Part shown: piece after piece, positions 43,679-50,400 of the stretch
Layout of the letters: each line of letters begins with the position of its first letter
Position numbering within the stretch: position 1 is the stretch's first letter
Source: Sinorhizobium sojae CCBAU 05684
GTDB taxonomy: Bacteria > Pseudomonadota > Alphaproteobacteria > Rhizobiales > Rhizobiaceae
Assembly: GCF_002288525.1 (NCBI RefSeq)
Contig: NZ_CP023067.1
Coordinates: 2,418,001 to 2,482,000, forward strand
DNA: 64,000 nucleotides
Direction: 5' to 3'
The notes under the pieces: generated by a model
Told to the model about the DNA's origin: nothing
Seen by the model: only the letters and a program-made list of their open reading frames with translations
Databases searched by the model: none
Made by a program: the position numbers and the translations under genes

Positions 43679-44590
43679 TCAGCGTTTGAATTCGAGCGGT
43701 ATGGTGAAGACCCATTTGTCGCGTCCGGCGCCGGCCGGTATCGCCGGAAAGGGAGCTGCGCGACGCACGGCATCGAGCGCCGCCCCGTCGAGAAGCGCCG
43801 AACCGGCGCTCTTGGCTATGCGCACGCCGGCAAGCCCCCCACCGGAGGTGACGGTGAAACTCACATGCGCGACGCCGCGCAAGCCCTGACGCTTGGCCTC
43901 GGCGGGATAACGGAAGGCGCGGTTCAGCTTCCGCCGCACCTTGCCCGGGTAATTGGAAACGGCCGCGTTACCCGCCTGTCGCGTGCTACCCTTGGCGCCC
44001 GTGGCCTTGCTCGCGGCCGCGTTGTCCACGCCGTCCGCCTGACCTTTGACCTTCATCGCCTGGTTTCCGGCTTCACCCGCCCTCTTGCGCGCGATCTTCT
44101 TTCTCTTCACCGGCTCCCTCTTCGGTTCCGGCTTTTCGACCTTTTCCACTGTCTTCGGCGGCTCCGGCCTCGGCTGTGGAACGACGGTCTCGACCGGGGG
44201 GACACTTGCCACCACCGCGGGCTCCAGGACTTCGGCAATCGGCATCTGCTCGGCCGGGAGGATGACGTCCGATTCCGCGGGCGCCACCTCTGACGGCTGT
44301 TCGGAAACGACATCGGGCGCCGTCGACTCGACCTCATCAACCGTTTCTTGCACGGGCGGGATCTCCGTCGGCGTCAGTTCCTCCGGCGTCTCCTCCGTCG
44401 GCTCGATGGCATCGGACAGGTCGCCGGCCTGCACCGTCTCCTCGAACGCGTTGCCGAGCAGCGCAACCTCCATGCCAGCGCCCCCGGCCATCTGGACGTC
44501 GTCCTGGCCGGGCTCGAACAGCATCGCGCCGCCGGCATGCGCGAGCAGCGACAGGGCGATCGCCCCGGTCCATTTGATGATCTGCCTCAT
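43679..44590 (-). CDS. tonB: TonB-family energy transducer
   Basis: A 303-residue protein. One N-terminal membrane anchor (MRQIIKWTGAIALSLLAHAG) is followed by a long acidic and Pro-rich spacer, a basic patch (KREPVKRKKIARKRAGE), and the C-terminal TonB domain SNYPGKVRRKLNRAFRYPAE to WVFTIPLEFKR. It should span the periplasm and energise outer-membrane receptors for iron complexes or haem. The ATG at 44590 was chosen because it begins the anchor helix; the in-frame codons upstream are hydrophilic. A secreted unknown protein gene lies 40 bases upstream in the same direction and an iron box precedes both. Confidence 0.9.
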   Translation of the reverse strand: MRQIIKWTGAIALSLLAHAGGAMLFEPGQDDVQMAGGAGMEVALLGNAFEETVQAGDLSDAIEPTEETPEELTPTEIPPVQETVDEVESTAPDVVSEQPSEVAPAESDVILPAEQMPIAEVLEPAVVASVPPVETVVPQPRPEPPKTVEKVEKPEPKREPVKRKKIARKRAGEAGNQAMKVKGQADGVDNAAASKATGAKGSTRQAGNAAVSNYPGKVRRKLNRAFRYPAEAKRQGLRGVAHVSFTVTSGGGLAGVRIAKSAGSALLDGAALDAVRRAAPFPAIPAGAGRDKWVFTIPLEFKR

Positions 44591-44630
44591 CCGAACCTGC
44601 CTTTCGTCGGCCTGCCACAGCCGGGCTTCG

Positions 44631-45065
44631 TCAGCCCTTGAGTTCAACCGCCGATTTGGAACCGGTCTTCAGACCCGTCATGCAGGCGCCCTTGTCGATG
44701 CCCTCGCCGACGCAAGCCGGCGCATCGTTGATGAGCAGGCTTTTGACCGCCTCGCATTTCGTGCCCGGAAGATCGAATTGCCGGACCTTCGTCTTTCCGG
44801 CAGGCAGGTCGCGAAAATCGAGTACGGCCATGCGCTCGACCAAACCCTTCTGATCGAAGAGCACGAATTCGAACGAAACCTTGGAAAGCGACTGCTCAAG
44901 GCCGTTATCGGCAACGAAGGTGAGCTTGCAGCCTCTCTCCGACGAAGCAATCTCGTTGAGCTCGATCGAGAGCCCGCCGGATCGAGCGTCCTGCGCGGCA
45001 ACGGCTCCTGCCATGCCGAGAACCACGATTGCGGCCGGAAAGGCCGAACGGGAAAGATAGGCCAT
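44631..45065 (-). CDS. Exported hypothetical protein upstream of tonB
   Basis: A 144-residue protein with a signal peptide (RSAFPAAIVVLGMAGAVAAQ) and a compact domain with SSERGCKLTFVADNGLEQSL, FEFVLFDQKGLVERMAVLDF and three conserved-looking Cys. It may be a periplasmic binding or scaffolding partner for the TonB system. No family name is recognised. It is the first gene of the operon, followed by tonB after 40 bases, and the IRO-type box at 45160 should control both. Confidence 0.65.
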   Translation of the reverse strand: MAYLSRSAFPAAIVVLGMAGAVAAQDARSGGLSIELNEIASSERGCKLTFVADNGLEQSLSKVSFEFVLFDQKGLVERMAVLDFRDLPAGKTKVRQFDLPGTKCEAVKSLLINDAPACVGEGIDKGACMTGLKTGSKSAVELKG

Positions 45066-45159
45066 CGTTACATCCCTCGTCCGCGACCACGCCCGCCTGA
45101 TCTCGCCGACGCGATCGGATAACTTGACTAAAACTTGTATTTCGTCCTTAAAAAAAATA

Positions 45160-45174
45160 TGAGTAACGAAGTCA
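45160..45174. promoter_or_regulatory. Iron-responsive operator (IRO box, TGA-N9-TCA) for the TonB operon
   Basis: TGAGTAACGAAGTCA fits TGA-N9-TCA, the IRO consensus bound by the rhizobial iron repressor RirA. It lies 95 bases upstream of the leftward exported-protein gene and overlaps TTGACT on the minus strand, a likely -35. Confidence 0.6.
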
Positions 45175-45295
45175 AGATAGCAAATGGAAGACGCGGGGGA
45201 ATAAGAGGGTTTTGCCTTCGCCGACCAGATGGTGATGATGAAATGCGCGCATCCGCGCCCGGGACGTGCCGAGGGACGTACTCACCGAGGAGAAT

Positions 45296-45385
45296 ATGGA
45301 AACCGTGTTCGGCTGCCGGATGCAGGTGAGCGTCGCGCCGGCGCGCGATGTCCCCTTCGTACTGCCGCAGTTGGCGGCCTACTGA
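45296..45385 (+). CDS. Possible very small ORF (29 residues)
   Basis: GAGGAGAAT precedes ATG, a strong ribosome site, and the frame reads METVFGCRMQVSVAPARDVP and then FVLPQLAAY before TGA. It is too short for a family call. It is listed only because of the ribosome site; it could be a leader or chance. Confidence 0.2.
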   Translation: METVFGCRMQVSVAPARDVPFVLPQLAAY

Positions 45386-45558
45386 GCCGCGGTCAGCAGC
45401 AGCAAACCGCAACAACGCCAAGATTTATCGAAACAAATCTCTCCCTCATGCGTTGATCGGGCATGCCCGCGCGGCGCGGCCGGTTTCGCCGGCCCAGACG
45501 CGCGCGCAGTCGACCACGCGCCGGCCGCCTGCCGGCATTTTAGCGGAGGGAGCGAAAA

Positions 45559-45921
45559 ATGGCGACTGGTCTCTTCTCAAGTTCGAGCACGAGGAAACAC
45601 AACGGCGGATCCGGTGAAGCGCCGATCCAGGACCAACTCGACGAAATCCGCGACGATGTCGGAAAGCTCGTGGCCTTGCTGGCCGATCGCGGCCTCGCCG
45701 CCTCCAAGGACGCGAGGGCGAAGGCGCGAGGCGCCCGTGCCAGTGCCGAAGCCGATCTGGAGGACCTCCTGGCAAGCGGAGAACAGATGCTCTCCGAGCT
45801 GCGCAGCCGCTATGCGGATACAGAAAGACAGCTCCGCACGGTGGTGCGTGAACACCCGGTCGCAACGCTTGGCACGGCCGCGGTTATCGGACTGATTATG
45901 GCTGCTCTATTGCGCAGGTAA
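45559..45921 (+). CDS. DUF883 (ElaB/YqjD-type) membrane-anchored protein
   Basis: A 120-residue protein with a Ser/Gly-rich start, a long charged helical region (IRDDVGKLVALLADRGLAAS, with many Asp, Ala and Arg), and a C-terminal hydrophobic anchor TLGTAAVIGLIMAALLRR. This is the layout of DUF883 proteins such as ElaB and YqjD of E. coli, stationary-phase inner-membrane proteins that can bind ribosomes. GGAGGGAGC precedes the ATG. A second small membrane-protein gene follows after 110 bases, then the stress kinase on the other strand. Confidence 0.82.
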   Translation: MATGLFSSSSTRKHNGGSGEAPIQDQLDEIRDDVGKLVALLADRGLAASKDARAKARGARASAEADLEDLLASGEQMLSELRSRYADTERQLRTVVREHPVATLGTAAVIGLIMAALLRR

Positions 45922-46031
45922 CCAGACGGTTACACTATCCGGCAGAAATCGCGAAAGGCGTCTGGAAGCCGGTTAAAATGGCCGGAACGGAGGACCTTTC
46001 TGGCCCTCATTGCGAAGAGGAGCAAATTCAC

Positions 46032-46466
46032 ATGGGGACACTGGGAGCTGTCTTGTCCGCCCTGCTCGCAGCCGATCTGAGTTCTACCGCCGCACGTTAC
46101 AAGCGCAACGCGATCCTGTGGGCGATCATCGCCGTTCTGCTCGGCAGCACCTATGTCTTCGTTCTGGTAGCCATCACCCTGGCGCTTGCCGAGCGCTATT
46201 CGCCGGTCTTCGCCGCGGCAATGGTCGCGGCCGTGCTCTTTGCGACCGCCCTGATCCTCTTCCTGGTGCTGGCCATTCTTCACGCCCGCGACCGCCGGCT
46301 GGCCGAGGAACGTCGACGCCGCGCTCTGCTCCAGGCAAATATGGGGCTGATCGCCGTCACAAGTGTCGTGCGGAGCCAGCCTTTGCTCGCGCTGGCCGCC
46401 GCGATCTCAGTCGGCACCCTTCTCGGCCTGCGCACGGGCCGGCGGCGCCGAAAGCCCGAGCGCTAG
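46032..46466 (+). CDS. Hypothetical membrane protein (phage-holin-superfamily-like), 144 residues
   Basis: A membrane protein with two long hydrophobic helices (ILWAIIAVLLGSTYVFVLVA and FAAAMVAAVLFATALILFLV), a charged stretch DRRLAEERRRRALLQ, and a third hydrophobic segment LLALAAAISVGTLLGL. It resembles the small proteins that accompany DUF883 genes. GAGGAG lies upstream of the ATG at 46032; the open frame reaches 18 codons further without a ribosome site. Its stop TAG is supplied by the adjacent dispersed repeat. Confidence 0.65.
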   Translation: MGTLGAVLSALLAADLSSTAARYKRNAILWAIIAVLLGSTYVFVLVAITLALAERYSPVFAAAMVAAVLFATALILFLVLAILHARDRRLAEERRRRALLQANMGLIAVTSVVRSQPLLALAAAISVGTLLGLRTGRRRRKPER

Positions 46467-46548
46467 CGCATCGGCCCGAAATATACAGCGCCGCGCGTCT
46501 TTTCAGACGCGCAAAAGGTCGCTGGAACGCTTTGAATCTGCGCATCGA
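46464..46548. repeat. RIME-type palindromic intergenic repeat, copy 5
   Basis: TAGCGCATCGGCCCGAAATA, then the hairpin CGCGCGTCTtttcAGACGCGC, then AAAGGTCGCTGGAACGC. Closely similar to copies 1 and 7. It lies between the membrane-protein gene and the convergent kinase gene. Confidence 0.75.
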
Positions 46549-46549
46549 A

Positions 46550-48070
46550 CTAAGGACGCGCAGCGCTGTAAAGCGGCAGATGTATCAGCGCCGTGACGCC
46601 GGCCGACATGTATTCGACCTTTACCGAGCTGCCGATGATCTTGTCCAGGCTGCGCTCAATCAGAAGCGAGCCGAAGCCGCGCCGTCGCGGCTCCTGGACA
46701 GGCGGCCCGCCGACTTCCGTCCAGGTCAGATGCAGGACGGCACTGCCCTCCTCGACGACGCTGCGCGCGGTGAGAACGATCTTGCCTTTCGGCACCGAAA
46801 GCGCGCCGTACTTCACCGCATTGGTCGCCAGCTCGTGCAGAACCAGACCGAGGCCTACGGCCTGATCAGGTCCGAGGAGGATCTCGTCCTTGTGCAGCTC
46901 GACCTGTTCCGCATAGTCGCTGACATAGGGCCGCAACTGCTTCGAGATCAATTCCGAAAGGCGGATCGTGCCCCATTCATGGTCCGACAGCAGCCCATGC
47001 GCTTCGGAGATTGCCTGCAGCCTGCCGGCAAAGGCCATCATGAACTCGGCCGGGTCGCTGGTCTGGCGCAGCGTCTGACGGGCCAGCGATTGCAGCATCG
47101 CAAGCGTATTCTTTACCCGGTGGTTCAGTTCTTTGAGCAGGAGCCGGGTCCGCTGGACGGCCTCCTGTTGCTCGGAGACATCGATGGACATGCCGAGAAA
47201 TGTAAGCGGCACACCCTTGCCGTCGCGGTCGTGCACGCGGCCGCGGCCGAGCAACCAGCGTCCGCTCGACCGGATCCGAAACATGCCGTCATATTCCTCG
47301 TCTGCGGCCATCGCCTTGCGAAGCTTCGAGAAGGTTGCGGCGCGGTCATCCGGATGTATGGAGGAAAAGACCGCCTTGGCCCTGAGCGAGCGCTCTGGCG
47401 GCAGTCCAAACATGCGCGTCATGGCGCCATCGCCCGCAACCGTCCCCGCACGAATGTCCCATAGCCAGCTGCCGACATTCGCGGCTTGGAGCGCCATGGC
47501 GAGCCGCTGCTCCTGACGCAGAAGTGCCGCTTCCTTGAGCGAACGCGTGTGCGCCTCTTCCTTGATCTTGAACAGCACGGCCGCGATTTCGGCAATCCGC
47601 CGCAATTCCTCGAGCTGTTTTGCCGGGACGTCGCTGTGGGCTACAACATCGAGGACGCAGACGGTCCCAATGGCCTGCCCGTCGAGTACGATCGGAACGC
47701 CCGCATAGAACCGCAGCGAGGGCGCTTCGGCAACCTTGCGCCAGTGGCGGAAAACCGGATGCCTCGAGGCATCGTGCACGAGGAAAACCTCGCGCCCTCC
47801 CTGCGCAATCGTGTGCGCACAGAACGACTCCTCCACGCGCATACGCGTTTCCGGGGTTCCGACGGCGGCCTTGAACCATTGCCAATCCTGCCCAACGAGC
47901 GTGACGTGAGCGATCGGCGCCCCGAAGATCCCGGCTGCCAGCCTTGCCAGCGCGTCGAAGTCGCTGTCCGGCTGGGCCATGTCGGGCGCGGCGGCATGCA
48001 AGACGGCGAGTCGATCTTGCGAGCCGAGCACTCGAGCAAGCGTCGGAAGCATCGCGGTTACCTCATTCAC
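46550..48070 (-). CDS. HWE-family sensor histidine kinase (GAF-PAS) next to the general stress response genes
   Basis: A 506-residue cytoplasmic kinase. A GAF domain covers about residues 35-165 (PIAHVTLVGQDWQWFKAAVG) and a PAS domain about 190-305 (NVGSWLWDIRAGTVAGDGAM). The HWE kinase core follows, with the phospho-acceptor His317 in LLKELNHRVKNTLAML, the N-box LHELATNAVKYGAL and the WxE triad in LTWTEVGGPP. There is no membrane helix. Kinases of this class feed PhyR in alphaproteobacteria, and its place beside ecfG-nepR-phyR supports that. GAF and PAS suggest a redox or small-molecule input. Confidence 0.9.
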   Translation of the reverse strand: MNEVTAMLPTLARVLGSQDRLAVLHAAAPDMAQPDSDFDALARLAAGIFGAPIAHVTLVGQDWQWFKAAVGTPETRMRVEESFCAHTIAQGGREVFLVHDASRHPVFRHWRKVAEAPSLRFYAGVPIVLDGQAIGTVCVLDVVAHSDVPAKQLEELRRIAEIAAVLFKIKEEAHTRSLKEAALLRQEQRLAMALQAANVGSWLWDIRAGTVAGDGAMTRMFGLPPERSLRAKAVFSSIHPDDRAATFSKLRKAMAADEEYDGMFRIRSSGRWLLGRGRVHDRDGKGVPLTFLGMSIDVSEQQEAVQRTRLLLKELNHRVKNTLAMLQSLARQTLRQTSDPAEFMMAFAGRLQAISEAHGLLSDHEWGTIRLSELISKQLRPYVSDYAEQVELHKDEILLGPDQAVGLGLVLHELATNAVKYGALSVPKGKIVLTARSVVEEGSAVLHLTWTEVGGPPVQEPRRRGFGSLLIERSLDKIIGSSVKVEYMSAGVTALIHLPLYSAARP

Positions 48071-48223
48071 TCAATCCGAGCTCCCATTGGCGTCAGCTCT
48101 TCGAGTTTGAGCTCCCATGAGGACAGGAGAATGCAGATTTCCGTCCGCCCCGGCAAGCCTTGCCTCAACCATATCGCGGCAGGACAAAGGCCGGCGTCGA
48201 GCGACCGTCAAATCGCGTGGGTG

Positions 48224-48778
48224 TCACGAAACGAAGGCACGGGACGTTATGGGAGCTGAAGTCTCATCCGGCCCGTAGTCGTTCTCACCCTGGACCTGAA
48301 GGATGTCCTGCAGGCGCTGGCGGGCGCGGTTAACGCGGCTCTTGATCGTGCCGAGGGCACAGCCGCAGATCGTCGCTGCCTCCTCGTAGGAAAACCCGGA
48401 AGCCCCGACAAGGATGATCGCTTCCCGCTGATCCGGCGGCAATTGGTCGAGCGCCCGCCGGAAATCCTGCAGGTCGAGAGAGCCATATTGTTCCGGATGA
48501 TGTGCGAGCGTCTCGGTCAAATGACCGTCGCTGTCCTGAACCTCGCGGCCACGCTTGCGCATCTGACTATAGAGCTCGTTGCGCAGGATGGTGAAGAGCC
48601 AGGCCTTCATGTTGGTGCCGATCTGGAAATGGTCCTGCTTGGCCCAGGCTTTCATGATCGTGTCCTGGACGAGATCGTCGGCCCGATCGTGGCGTCCGAT
48701 CAATGACATGGCGAAAGCCCGCAAGCTCGGCAGGGCAGCAAGCATCTCGCGCTTGAACTCTTCATTCTCCGATGGCAT
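48224..48778 (-). CDS. ecfG: EcfG (RpoE2-type) ECF sigma factor of the general stress response
   Basis: A 184-residue sigma factor. Region 2 has DLVQDTIMKAWAKQDHFQIG and region 4 has LPPDQREAIILVGASGFSYE followed by EAATICGCALGTIKSRVNRA, the EcfG pattern. It directs RNA polymerase to GGAAC-type promoters. AAGGAG precedes the ATG at 48778. The nepR gene ends 7 bases upstream. In Sinorhizobium this gene is rpoE2. The divergent phyR gene and the HWE kinase downstream complete the partner-switch circuit. Confidence 0.94.
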   Translation of the reverse strand: MPSENEEFKREMLAALPSLRAFAMSLIGRHDRADDLVQDTIMKAWAKQDHFQIGTNMKAWLFTILRNELYSQMRKRGREVQDSDGHLTETLAHHPEQYGSLDLQDFRRALDQLPPDQREAIILVGASGFSYEEAATICGCALGTIKSRVNRARQRLQDILQVQGENDYGPDETSAPITSRAFVS

Positions 48779-48785
48779 CCAGCGC

Positions 48786-48980
48786 CTACTCCTTGCCTCG
48801 CCGCACCGTTGTTTGTTCGGCGGCATCCAGCCTCTCCAGAAGTTCAAGAAAGCGTGTCGGTATCGCCTCCTCCTGGACGGACTGATAGAGCGCCTTCAGC
48901 TTCGTCGCGATTTGCGCATTCGGATCTTCGGCCTTCGGGTTCGCCCCCACTGGCCTCCCTGCCCCTGAAGTATATCTCAT
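48786..48980 (-). CDS. nepR: NepR anti-sigma factor
   Basis: A 64-residue protein, start ATG 48980. A short disordered N-terminus precedes the NepR core IATKLKALYQSVQEEAIPTR, then FLELLERLDAAEQTT, two helices that clamp the sigma factor. PhyR-phosphate pulls NepR off EcfG. The gene overlaps nothing but sits 7 bases before ecfG, and a GGAAC-type promoter lies 78 bases upstream, so the pair is autoregulated. An ATG 30 bases upstream is possible. Confidence 0.88.
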   Translation of the reverse strand: MRYTSGAGRPVGANPKAEDPNAQIATKLKALYQSVQEEAIPTRFLELLERLDAAEQTTVRRGKE

Positions 48981-49057
48981 CTTGTAACTGTCGCCTTTGA
49001 AAGATTGCATGCGCACTTTCGCCGCACGTTCATCGCCGAGAAAAATGCCTGCTCATT

Positions 49058-49083
49058 AACGCCGCGAAAAAATGAAAGGTTCC
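49058..49083 (-). promoter_or_regulatory. EcfG-type promoter for nepR-ecfG
   Basis: On the minus strand GGAAC (49079-49083) is followed after 17 bases by CGTT (49058-49061). This fits the published RpoE2 consensus GGAAC-N18/19-TT. The -35 forms the left arm of a palindrome shared with the phyR promoter. Confidence 0.75.
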
Positions 49084-49088
49084 CGGGC

Positions 49089-49113
49089 GGAACCTTTTTT
49101 TCGACGGGACGTT
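49089..49113 (+). promoter_or_regulatory. EcfG-type promoter for phyR
   Basis: GGAAC (49089-49093) is followed after 16 bases by CGTT (49110-49113), 55 bases before the phyR ATG. The -35 is the right arm of the inverted repeat AAAGGTTCC-cgggc-GGAACCTTT (49075-49097) shared with the nepR promoter. Confidence 0.78.
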
Positions 49114-49167
49114 TCCGCACCGGAACGAAATACCAAATGAAATATGACTGGATCGAGGGAGTCCTGC

Positions 49168-49962
49168 ATGACACTGTCCACCCGCATCGCTCCGTTTCTC
49201 CCCTATCTACGCCGCTATTCCCGCGCACTCACCGGATCTCAGACTTCAGGCGACGCCTATGTCGCAGCCGTTCTCGAGGCCCTGATTGCCGACCCGGCGA
49301 TTTTCCCAAACTCGAGCAATGACAAGGTTGCGCTGTTCCGTCTCTTCACGTCGCTGTTCGGTTCGTCCTCCATGCTGGTTCCGGAACCGGCATCACCCTT
49401 CGCCTGGGAACAGCAGGCATCGGTCAATCTCGCCGCCGTCACCCCGCTTGCACGCCAGGCCTTCCTGCTTGTCTCGGTCGAAGGCTTCAGCTCGCGCGAG
49501 GCCGCGGAGGTGCTCGACATCGGTACCGAAAAGCTCGCTTCTCTCCTCGAACGCGCCTCCAAGGAAATCTCCCGCCAGGTCGCGACGGATATCATGATCA
49601 TTGAGGACGAGCCTCTGATCGCGATCGATATCGAGCAGATGGTGGAGAGCCTGGGTCACCGCGTCACCGGCATCGCAAGAACCAGGGACGAGGCCGTCAC
49701 CCTCTTCAACTCGACGAAACCGAACATGGTGCTCGCCGATATCCAACTCGCCGACGGCAGCTCGGGCGTCGATGCCGTCAACGAGATCCTGAAGACGAAC
49801 GCAGTTCCGGTGATCTTCATCACCGCTTTCCCGGAACGGCTGCTGACCGGTGAAAGGCCGGAGCCGACCTTCCTGGTGACCAAGCCCTTCAACCCGGAAA
49901 TGGTAAAGGCGCTCATCAGCCAGGCGCTGTTCTTCAACGAGTCGACACGGGCTGCCGCCTGA
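49168..49962 (+). CDS. phyR: PhyR response regulator (sigma-factor mimic)
   Basis: A 264-residue protein with an N-terminal EcfG-like domain (about residues 1-135; LARQAFLLVSVEGFSSREAA resembles region 4 but cannot bind DNA) and a C-terminal receiver. The acidic pair lies in IIEDEPLIAIDIEQM, the phosphorylated Asp is Asp191 in VLADIQLADG and the Lys is Lys239 in FLVTKPFNPE. Phosphorylated PhyR binds NepR and frees EcfG. GAGGGAG precedes the ATG at 49168. A strong stem-loop follows the stop. Confidence 0.96.
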   Translation: MTLSTRIAPFLPYLRRYSRALTGSQTSGDAYVAAVLEALIADPAIFPNSSNDKVALFRLFTSLFGSSSMLVPEPASPFAWEQQASVNLAAVTPLARQAFLLVSVEGFSSREAAEVLDIGTEKLASLLERASKEISRQVATDIMIIEDEPLIAIDIEQMVESLGHRVTGIARTRDEAVTLFNSTKPNMVLADIQLADGSSGVDAVNEILKTNAVPVIFITAFPERLLTGERPEPTFLVTKPFNPEMVKALISQALFFNESTRAAA

Positions 49963-49975
49963 TCCGCACCTTAGC

Positions 49976-50008
49976 GCCTCATTCCCTTGCTCGTCACGGG
50001 AATGAGGC
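49976..50008 (+). terminator. Stem-loop after phyR
   Basis: GCCTCATTCCC and GGGAATGAGGC form an 11-bp perfect stem with an 11-base loop, 13 bases past the phyR stop. Only a short T-tract follows. Confidence 0.6.
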
Positions 50009-50097
50009 TTGCTGCCTGTCTGCTTCAATCGTCACGATCCAAGGACAAGACAATCCAGCGACGGCTGCAGAGAACGTCATTCCTCCACACGCAAAAC

Positions 50098-50160
50098 AGC
50101 CAGTGCCGAGGGAAGGCACTGGCTGAGCTAATGCAACTCACTGAGGGGGATTGTGAGTTG
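50098..50160. other. Two consecutive perfect stem-loops in the phyR-FGGY kinase gap
   Basis: AGCCAGTGCC-gagggaa-GGCACTGGCT (50098-50124) and CAACTCAC-N11-GTGAGTTG (50134-50160). They stand 9 bases apart in a 420-base gap without a gene. This could be a small structured RNA or a repeat; there is no terminator U-run. Confidence 0.5.
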
Positions 50161-50285
50161 GCGACCGGCGGTATGCCTCCGACGTCACATTGGGGGCGAT
50201 GTGCGTCACCGCTCGGCTATGCGTCAAAACGCGCAAACGAAAAAAAGGTTCCGCGGGTGCAAAAAATCTTTGACTCGGGGTTTCG

Positions 50286-50400
50286 GCAGTGACTACAGCG
50301 CCCGTCATTTCAGACGCACACTCTTTGAAGCCGTGCATCGAACTTTCCGAAAATCGGTTCCGGCTTTCGGGCGATGCGCCCAGCGCTAGCGCATCGCCTC
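50286..50400. repeat. RIME-type palindromic intergenic repeat, copy 6
   Basis: ACAGCGCCCGTCATTTCAGA, then CTTTGAAGCCGTGCATCGAA, then CGAAAATCGGTTCCGGCTTT and GGGCGATGCGCCCAGCGCTA. The terminal GCGCTAGCGCATCG supplies the stop codon TAG of the leftward kinase gene. Confidence 0.7.

Larger units (their letters stand above)
45066..45558. other. Intergenic region between the TonB operon and the DUF883 gene
   Basis: This gap of 493 bases has no strong gene. The left part (45120-45180) is AT-rich and holds the iron-responsive site. The remainder is GC-rich with only short frames, one of which has a good ribosome site (45296-45385). Confidence 0.4.

Noticed and set aside
45128-45421. 97-codon minus-strand open frame in the tonB-DUF883 gap
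   Set aside because: It crosses the iron box and AT-rich promoter and has no ribosome site.
49075-49101. Apparent rho-independent terminator AAAGGTTCC-cgggc-GGAACCTTT plus T-run
   Set aside because: It lies between two divergent genes, where no transcript should end, and both arms are -35 boxes of EcfG-type promoters with correctly spaced CGTT.
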